This document shows positions 5,989 through 10,980 of a stretch of 10,980 nt of DNA, in pieces. Position numbers and translations under genes: made by a program. The DNA comes from Bacteroidota bacterium (lineage in GTDB: Bacteria; Bacteroidota; Bacteroidia; Flavobacteriales; Flavobacteriaceae), in assembly GCA_024280815.1 (NCBI GenBank), contig JAJRPL010000190.1, forward strand, positions 1-10,980, written 5' to 3'. How positions within the stretch are numbered: position 1 is the stretch's first letter; each line of letters starts with the position of its first letter. Below the pieces are notes generated by a model. It made no database searches and was not told the DNA's origin. It was given only the letters and a program-made list of their open reading frames with translations.

Positions 5989-8900
5989 ATGAAAAACAAT
6001 GTATTTAGAAGTTTACTGATACTCTGTTTTGTCATGCTTTATGGTTTTACTCAAGCCCAAAGTGTTTCAGGAACAGTATCAGATGAAAGCGGTCCTTTAC
6101 CAGGAGCGACAATTATTGTAAAAGGTACAACCAATGGTACCACAACTGATTTTGACGGTAATTATACTGTTGATGCCAATTCAGAAGCGACATTAGTAGT
6201 AAGTTTTGTAGGTTATGTAACCCAAGAAGTTGCTGTTGCAGGTCAATCTACAATTAATGTAGTATTAGTAGAAGATGCCAATCAACTCGAAGAGGTTGTA
6301 GTTGTGGGGTATACTTCGCAAGTTAGAGGTGAAATTACAGGTTCTGTAGCCTCTGTTGATATGGATGAAGCCGTAAAAACACCGATGGTAAATGCAGGAG
6401 AAGCTTTACAAGGTAGAGTTTCTGGTGTAACGGTAGTAAGTAACGGTAGGCCAGGTGATGCCCCAAAAATTGTAATTCGTGGTTTTGGTACTCAAAATAA
6501 TAGTAATCCTTTATATATCATTGATGGTGTGCAAACCGTTGATGCTTCTATATTAAGTAATATAAATCCTGCAGACATTGATCAAATGAATGTACTAAAA
6601 GATGGTGCAGCGGCTATCTATGGTGCAAGAGCTTCTAATGGAGTGGTAATTATTACTACCAAAAGTGGTGGCTACAATATGAACACTTCAAAGTTATCTG
6701 TTGATATGTATACAGGGGCGGCAAGTCTCATTAACCCTCCAGATTTATTGAATGCTCAGCAACATGCAGATATGGTAACACAAAGTCATGCAAATAGTGG
6801 AGTAGCTTTAGAGCATGCACAATATGGTAACGGAACTACAGCAGTTGTGCCAAGTGTAATTTTAGGAACAAAACCTAATGGTGATCCTTTACCAAGAATG
6901 GATGTAGCACCTAACGGAACTGACTGGTTTGATGAAATTACACAAGTAGGTAAAACTCAAAATATAGGAGTTTCTCTTGAAAATGGAACTGAGACAGGTA
7001 AATATTTCATGTCAGTAGGTTATTTAAATCGTGATGGTGTGATTTATGGTACAGGGTATAAGAGAGGAACTACTCGAATGAATTCTGAATTCAAAATTTC
7101 TGATAAAGTTAAAATAGGTGAGCATATTAATGCTTCCTTTTCTAGAAAAGCAAAGCCAGGGGGTAATCAAGTTATTAATGCAATGAGAGCTAATCCTTTA
7201 TTACCACTTTATGATGAGGTCGATAATTTTGCAGGTGCTTATAACAATTCTAATGGTTTAGGAAATACAGGAAATCCTTTTGCAGCCTTGTATAGAAGTA
7301 AAGATAACTATGGGCGTAATTTTAGTGTTTTTGGAGATGTATATTTATCAATAGAATTGATCGAAGGGCTTACTGCAAAAACTTCTTTTGGTGGTAGTAT
7401 TATAAATAAAAATAATAGAATTTTTACTGGAGCTACCCCAGAATCTCCAGAGTCACAAGGCAATAAGTTGGGAGAGGCTGCAATAGAAAATTATTCTTGG
7501 GTTTGGACAAATACGTTACAATACAATACATCAATAGAAGATCATAATATAAATGTACTGGTTGGTGTTGAAGCTGTTAAAAATCATGATAAAGGGCATG
7601 GTTTAAGTAGGTCAAACTATTTATTTGAAACCCCCGATTTTTATTTACCAACAAATGGTGGTGGAGCACCAATTGTAGATTTTGGGTTTGACAATACTTC
7701 TACATTATATTCTTTATTTGGAACTGCTAATTATAATTTTGCCAGTAAATATTTTGTAACAGCTACTGTGCGTAGAGATAAATCTTCACGTTTTAAAGGT
7801 GATAATAGATCCGACATTTTCCCTTCGTTTAGTTTAGGTTGGGATGTAAGTAAAGAAGATTTCTATCCGCAAGATGCTATGGTAAGCAGATTAAAGTTTA
7901 AAGCGTCTTATGGAGAATTAGGAAACCAAACCTTACCAGCAAACAATCCAACAATTAATATTACTGAATTTTTAGAGCAGTATTCATATTATGCTTTAGA
8001 TGGGTCTACTGTTCTTCAAGGAGCAACGTATAGTAAAGCAAAAAATGAAAACTTACGATGGGAAACAAGTAAATCTACCAATATTGGTGTTGATTTAAGT
8101 ATGTTTGATAGTGCTTTAAATTTATCATTCGAATATTTTAGTATTACTACAGATGGTCTAGTCGTTAGAGATAATAACTTTTTGCCAACTACAGGTCCAG
8201 ATGCTACACCACCTTTAGTAAATAAAGGGTCAGTTAATAATAAAGGGTTTGATTTTAGTATTGGTTATGCAAATAAAACAGACTCAGGTTTTGGTTATAA
8301 TATATCAGCAAATCTTTCTGCCTATAAAAATGAAGTGACTGATTGGATTTCTGCTTTTCAAACAGGGTTTGGTTATAGAACGGGTTCTATGACAAGAACG
8401 GAAGAAGGACAACCAATTTCTTACTTTTATGGAAAAGATGTTATTGGTATTTTTCAAACTCAAGCAGAAGTTGATGCTGCACCAGAGCAAAAAGATAAGG
8501 CTGTAGGTAGGTTTATATATAGAGATGTTGATGGTGATGGTGAAATTACAAATGCTGACAGAACATTTATTGGTTCTCCTCACCCAGATTTTACTTATGG
8601 ACTAAATTTAGGGGCTGACTATAAAGGTTTTGATATTGCAATGTTTTTCCAAGGTTCTCAAGGAAACGATATTTATAATGAAAATAAAATTTATACTGAT
8701 TTTCCTACTTTTCCGGATAATAATAGGAGTACAAGAGTGTTAGATGCTTGGAGGTCTGATAATACAGGAGCGAGTTTATCTGCTTTATCTACAAAAGTTA
8801 AAGGAGATGAAACAAATCCTAATTCTTATTTTGTAGAAGATGGTTCTTATTTTAGATTAAAGAATTTACAAATAGGGTATACGTTTCCTGAAGCTATATC

Positions 8901-9093
8901 TAAAAAAATAAGCATGGAGTCTTTACGTTTCTATTTACAGGGTACTAACCTAATGACCTTGACAGGGTATAATGGTCTAGATCCTGAAGTTTATGATTCA
9001 GATCCAAATAAAGGAAATTTAACATTGGGAGTTGACTCAAATCTATTCCCAGTATCAAAAGTTATTAGTTTAGGTGTTAACATTAAATTTTAA
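5989..9093 (+). CDS. SusC/RagA-type TonB-dependent outer-membrane transporter
   Basis: This is an outer-membrane beta-barrel that takes up oligosaccharides using TonB energy, paired with the SusD-type lipoprotein encoded next. It has 1034 residues, normal for the family. Domains in order: a signal peptide (about 1-23, ending TQA before QSVSG); a carboxypeptidase-regulatory-like domain (about 26-95) with GPLPGATIIVKGT and DFDGNYTV; the SusC-type box LEEVVVVGY (100-108); a plug (about 115-227) with ALQGRVSGV, PLYIIDGV and the hallmark LKDGAAAIYGARASNGVV (203-220); then the barrel. Late family motifs are DVDGDGEI (about 846-853), FFQGSQGNDIYNE (about 886-898) and a C terminus ending in Phe. There is no N-terminal STN domain, so it does not look like an anti-sigma-coupled transducer. 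The substrate cannot be read from the sequence; the nag neighbours point to an amino-sugar oligosaccharide such as chitooligosaccharides. Confidence 0.96.
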   Translation: MKNNVFRSLLILCFVMLYGFTQAQSVSGTVSDESGPLPGATIIVKGTTNGTTTDFDGNYTVDANSEATLVVSFVGYVTQEVAVAGQSTINVVLVEDANQLEEVVVVGYTSQVRGEITGSVASVDMDEAVKTPMVNAGEALQGRVSGVTVVSNGRPGDAPKIVIRGFGTQNNSNPLYIIDGVQTVDASILSNINPADIDQMNVLKDGAAAIYGARASNGVVIITTKSGGYNMNTSKLSVDMYTGAASLINPPDLLNAQQHADMVTQSHANSGVALEHAQYGNGTTAVVPSVILGTKPNGDPLPRMDVAPNGTDWFDEITQVGKTQNIGVSLENGTETGKYFMSVGYLNRDGVIYGTGYKRGTTRMNSEFKISDKVKIGEHINASFSRKAKPGGNQVINAMRANPLLPLYDEVDNFAGAYNNSNGLGNTGNPFAALYRSKDNYGRNFSVFGDVYLSIELIEGLTAKTSFGGSIINKNNRIFTGATPESPESQGNKLGEAAIENYSWVWTNTLQYNTSIEDHNINVLVGVEAVKNHDKGHGLSRSNYLFETPDFYLPTNGGGAPIVDFGFDNTSTLYSLFGTANYNFASKYFVTATVRRDKSSRFKGDNRSDIFPSFSLGWDVSKEDFYPQDAMVSRLKFKASYGELGNQTLPANNPTINITEFLEQYSYYALDGSTVLQGATYSKAKNENLRWETSKSTNIGVDLSMFDSALNLSFEYFSITTDGLVVRDNNFLPTTGPDATPPLVNKGSVNNKGFDFSIGYANKTDSGFGYNISANLSAYKNEVTDWISAFQTGFGYRTGSMTRTEEGQPISYFYGKDVIGIFQTQAEVDAAPEQKDKAVGRFIYRDVDGDGEITNADRTFIGSPHPDFTYGLNLGADYKGFDIAMFFQGSQGNDIYNENKIYTDFPTFPDNNRSTRVLDAWRSDNTGASLSALSTKVKGDETNPNSYFVEDGSYFRLKNLQIGYTFPEAISKKISMESLRFYLQGTNLMTLTGYNGLDPEVYDSDPNKGNLTLGVDSNLFPVSKVISLGVNIKF

Positions 9094-9097
9094 AGAA

Positions 9098-10777
9098 ATG
9101 AAAAATAAAATAATATATATGTTGTCATTTTTGTTAGTAGGAGTACTTGCATGTAATGATGATTTTAGTGATACTCCAGCTGTGGGTGCATTAAGTGATG
9201 AAATATTACAAAGTGAAACAGGTGTTGATATCTTGTTAATTGGGGCTTATTCTATATTAGATGGTATCAGAAAGCATGGTGGTTCAGATTGGTCTCAAAC
9301 AGGAGATAACTGGTGGTTTGATGTAATAGCTGATGATGCCCATAAAGGAAGTAACGATACAGATCAAGAACAATTGTATAATTTAGAAACTTATGATTGG
9401 GATAGTTCTAATCCATATCTTTTAGGAAAATGGAAAGCTCTTTTTGCAGGTGTTAATAGATGTAATAATGTATTAGCTAAAATTAAAGGATTAAATGAGA
9501 GTGGATTACAAGGTGTTGATGTGACAAGGCAAGAAGGTGAAGCTCGTTTTTTAAGAGCATATTTTAATTTCGAGTTGCAAAAGATTTTTGGTAATGTGCC
9601 TTTTATTTCTGTTGAAAACTATATAGCAGAAGAATACACACAACCAAACACAGGCCCTATTTGGGATAAAATTGAAGCCGATTTTCAAGCTGCTGTTGAC
9701 ATGCTTCCAGAAGAACAAGCTCAAGTAGGACGTCCTACTACATTGACTGCTAAGGCATTCTTAGGAAAAACAAAATTATACCAGACTAAGTGGGCAGAAG
9801 CATTAACCTTATTGAACGAGGTAATTAATAGCGAAAAATATGAACTTCAAAAAGAGTATGTTGATAATTTCCGTTTTGGTGGAGAAAATAGTAAAGAATC
9901 ACTATTTGCAATACAATTTACTGCCGATAGTGGTAGTTCATTTAATGGAAATAGGGGAGGTACGCTTAATTTTGGAGGTCCTAATGGATGGTATTGTGGT
10001 TTTTACCAACCAAGTCAGGATTTGGTAAATGCATATCAAACTCAAAATGGATTGCCTTTATTAGACACCTTTAATCAAACGGATGTAAAAAGTGATTATG
10101 GTATCAATAGTGATGAAGCTTTTACGCCGCATACTGGATCTTTAGATCCTAGATTAGATTATACGGTTGGTCGTAGAGGTATTGAGTATAACGGTTGGGG
10201 TATTGACCCAGGAAAAAGTTGGATTAGAGCAGCTTTTAAAGATATTTCAGGACCTTACTTACCCAAGAAAAATATTTATTATGCCACTGATTCAGAAAAT
10301 ATGGGTACTGGTGGCTGGGGTCAGCAACGTTCAGGTATCAATTATAGTATTATGCGTTATGCAGATGTATTGTTGATGGCTGCTGAAGCTGCTGTTGAAA
10401 CAGAAGATCTTGCAATGGCATTGAATTATGTTAATATGGTACGTAATAGAGCAAAGAATATGACATATGTAGAAGGATCTACTAATTATCAAATAGAACC
10501 TTATACTGCTTTTTCAAGTCAAGAAATGGCTAGAAAAGCGGTGCGTATGGAACGCCGCTTAGAATTAGGAATGGAAGGTCATCGTTTTTTTGATGTTAGA
10601 AGATGGGAAAATAGTGCAGCTATTATGAATAATTATTTTACAAATGAAGCTAGAGTAATAACTTCTTTTGCGGGAAAGTCTAATTCATATGAAGATAAAC
10701 ATGAAATGATGCCAATACCATTAGAGGCAATAGATCAAAGTACTAATGTTTTAACTCAGAACTCTGGTTTTAATTAA
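9098..10777 (+). CDS. SusD/RagB-type glycan-binding lipoprotein
   Basis: This surface lipoprotein binds glycans and acts as the lid of the SusC transporter. The start chosen is ATG at 9098, four bases after the susC stop. An in-frame TTG at 9074 would overlap susC and put extra residues before the signal peptide, so it is rejected. The 559-residue protein begins with a lipoprotein signal ending in VLAC (16-19); C19 is followed by NDD, an acidic run like the surface-export signals of Bacteroidetes lipoproteins. TPR-like helices follow (for example GEARFLRAYFNFEL). The C-terminal SusD region shows MRYADVLLMAAEA (about 418-430), RRLELGMEGHRFFDVRRW (about 485-502) and an end resembling the family LTQNxGF motif. 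Aromatic and Gly/Trp-rich stretches (GGPNGWYCGFYQP, GTGGWGQQRSG) could line the binding site. It is co-transcribed with susC and ends at a strong terminator. Confidence 0.96.
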   Translation: MKNKIIYMLSFLLVGVLACNDDFSDTPAVGALSDEILQSETGVDILLIGAYSILDGIRKHGGSDWSQTGDNWWFDVIADDAHKGSNDTDQEQLYNLETYDWDSSNPYLLGKWKALFAGVNRCNNVLAKIKGLNESGLQGVDVTRQEGEARFLRAYFNFELQKIFGNVPFISVENYIAEEYTQPNTGPIWDKIEADFQAAVDMLPEEQAQVGRPTTLTAKAFLGKTKLYQTKWAEALTLLNEVINSEKYELQKEYVDNFRFGGENSKESLFAIQFTADSGSSFNGNRGGTLNFGGPNGWYCGFYQPSQDLVNAYQTQNGLPLLDTFNQTDVKSDYGINSDEAFTPHTGSLDPRLDYTVGRRGIEYNGWGIDPGKSWIRAAFKDISGPYLPKKNIYYATDSENMGTGGWGQQRSGINYSIMRYADVLLMAAEAAVETEDLAMALNYVNMVRNRAKNMTYVEGSTNYQIEPYTAFSSQEMARKAVRMERRLELGMEGHRFFDVRRWENSAAIMNNYFTNEARVITSFAGKSNSYEDKHEMMPIPLEAIDQSTNVLTQNSGFN

Positions 10778-10812
10778 AAAAGTATTTGAGACTATTTTTG
10801 TAATATATTTTC

Positions 10813-10847
10813 AAACAGAGCATTAATTTTAATGCTCTGTTTTTTTT
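10813..10847 (+). terminator. Intrinsic terminator after the susD-like gene
   Basis: The perfect stem AAACAGAGCATTAA (10813-10826) pairs with TTAATGCTCTGTTT (10829-10842), and T continues to 10847. The hairpin lies 36 bases after the susD stop and marks the end of the susC/susD transcript. The A-run on the 5' side could let it work in the opposite direction too. Confidence 0.93.
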
Positions 10848-10980
10848 GCTAGATACTCTGCTGATTATCAGTTATACCAATTTGAATATTTTGGCTATTA
10901 AGCCATATTTGATATTGTAAAAGAGAAGATATTATTTTTCGAAATATTGAGGTAAAATACTATTTCGATGATTCTGGGCA
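10848..10980. other. Unassigned right edge with weak inverted repeats
   Basis: This stretch is A+T-rich with no recognisable gene. It contains a small TGGCT/AGCCA stem inside a longer imperfect palindrome that runs roughly from CAATTTGAATATT to ATTTGATATTG (about 10880-10919). It might be intergenic sequence or the edge of a dispersed repeat. A short minus-strand frame enters from the right edge and stops after about 25 codons, with no recognisable family. Confidence 0.4.

Noticed and set aside
8305..8583. Antisense open frame of 92 codons inside the susC-like gene
   Set aside because: It is a shadow of a clear TonB-dependent transporter sequence, with no motif of its own.
9074..9097. Upstream in-frame TTG as the start of the susD-like gene
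   Set aside because: It overlaps the end of susC and adds eight residues ahead of a complete lipoprotein signal; the ATG at 9098 gives a normal signal peptide.
10848..10980. Possible transposase fragment or insertion-sequence end
   Set aside because: Short frames on both strands are interrupted and match no transposase motif I recognise; no terminal repeat or target duplication can be shown.

Overview
The window looks like chromosomal DNA from a member of the Bacteroidota, most likely a (marine-type) Flavobacteriaceae. The evidence is an A+T-rich composition, a SusC/SusD pair with typical flavobacterial signal peptides, a LytS/LytTR two-component system, the long Bacteroidetes form of glucosamine-6-phosphate deaminase, and a TAnnTTTG-type -7 promoter box before the susC-like gene. 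The species cannot be named from the sequence.

Layout, left to right. (1) Bases 1-987, minus strand: the N-terminal, catalytic half of a NagB-type glucosamine-6-phosphate deaminase that runs off the left edge. (2) 988-1139: a divergent intergenic region; the genes on both sides appear to start with TTG. (3) 1140-2880, plus strand: a membrane LytS/His_kinase-type sensor kinase and a LytTR response regulator overlapping by 11 bases. (4) 3000-4325: a FucP/NagP-type sugar permease of the major facilitator superfamily. (5) 4326-4542: a gap holding an imperfect palindromic repeat. (6) 4543-5634: a multi-pass membrane protein of the DUF5009/HGSNAT-like (NagX) family. (7) 5635-5988: a 354-base non-coding gap with inverted repeats and a promoter box. 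(8) 5989-10777: a SusC-type TonB-dependent transporter and its SusD-type lipoprotein partner, closed by a strong intrinsic terminator at 10813-10847. (9) 10848-10980: a short unassigned right edge.

Taken together the genes read as an amino-sugar (N-acetylglucosamine, chitin oligosaccharide or another hexosamine glycan) utilisation locus. SusC/SusD would bind and import an oligosaccharide across the outer membrane. The MFS permease would bring the monosaccharide across the inner membrane. The NagX-like protein would handle or acetylate glucosamine at the inner membrane. NagB would convert glucosamine-6-phosphate to fructose-6-phosphate and ammonia. The LytS/LytTR pair is the likely local regulator. 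Gene content resembles, from memory, chitin-utilisation loci of Flavobacterium and the nag genes of Shewanella and Xanthomonas. No glycoside hydrolase, NagA deacetylase or sugar kinase lies in the window, so the substrate is inferred rather than shown. I found no mobile element, CRISPR array, tRNA or rRNA, and nothing that amounts to a clearly new system.
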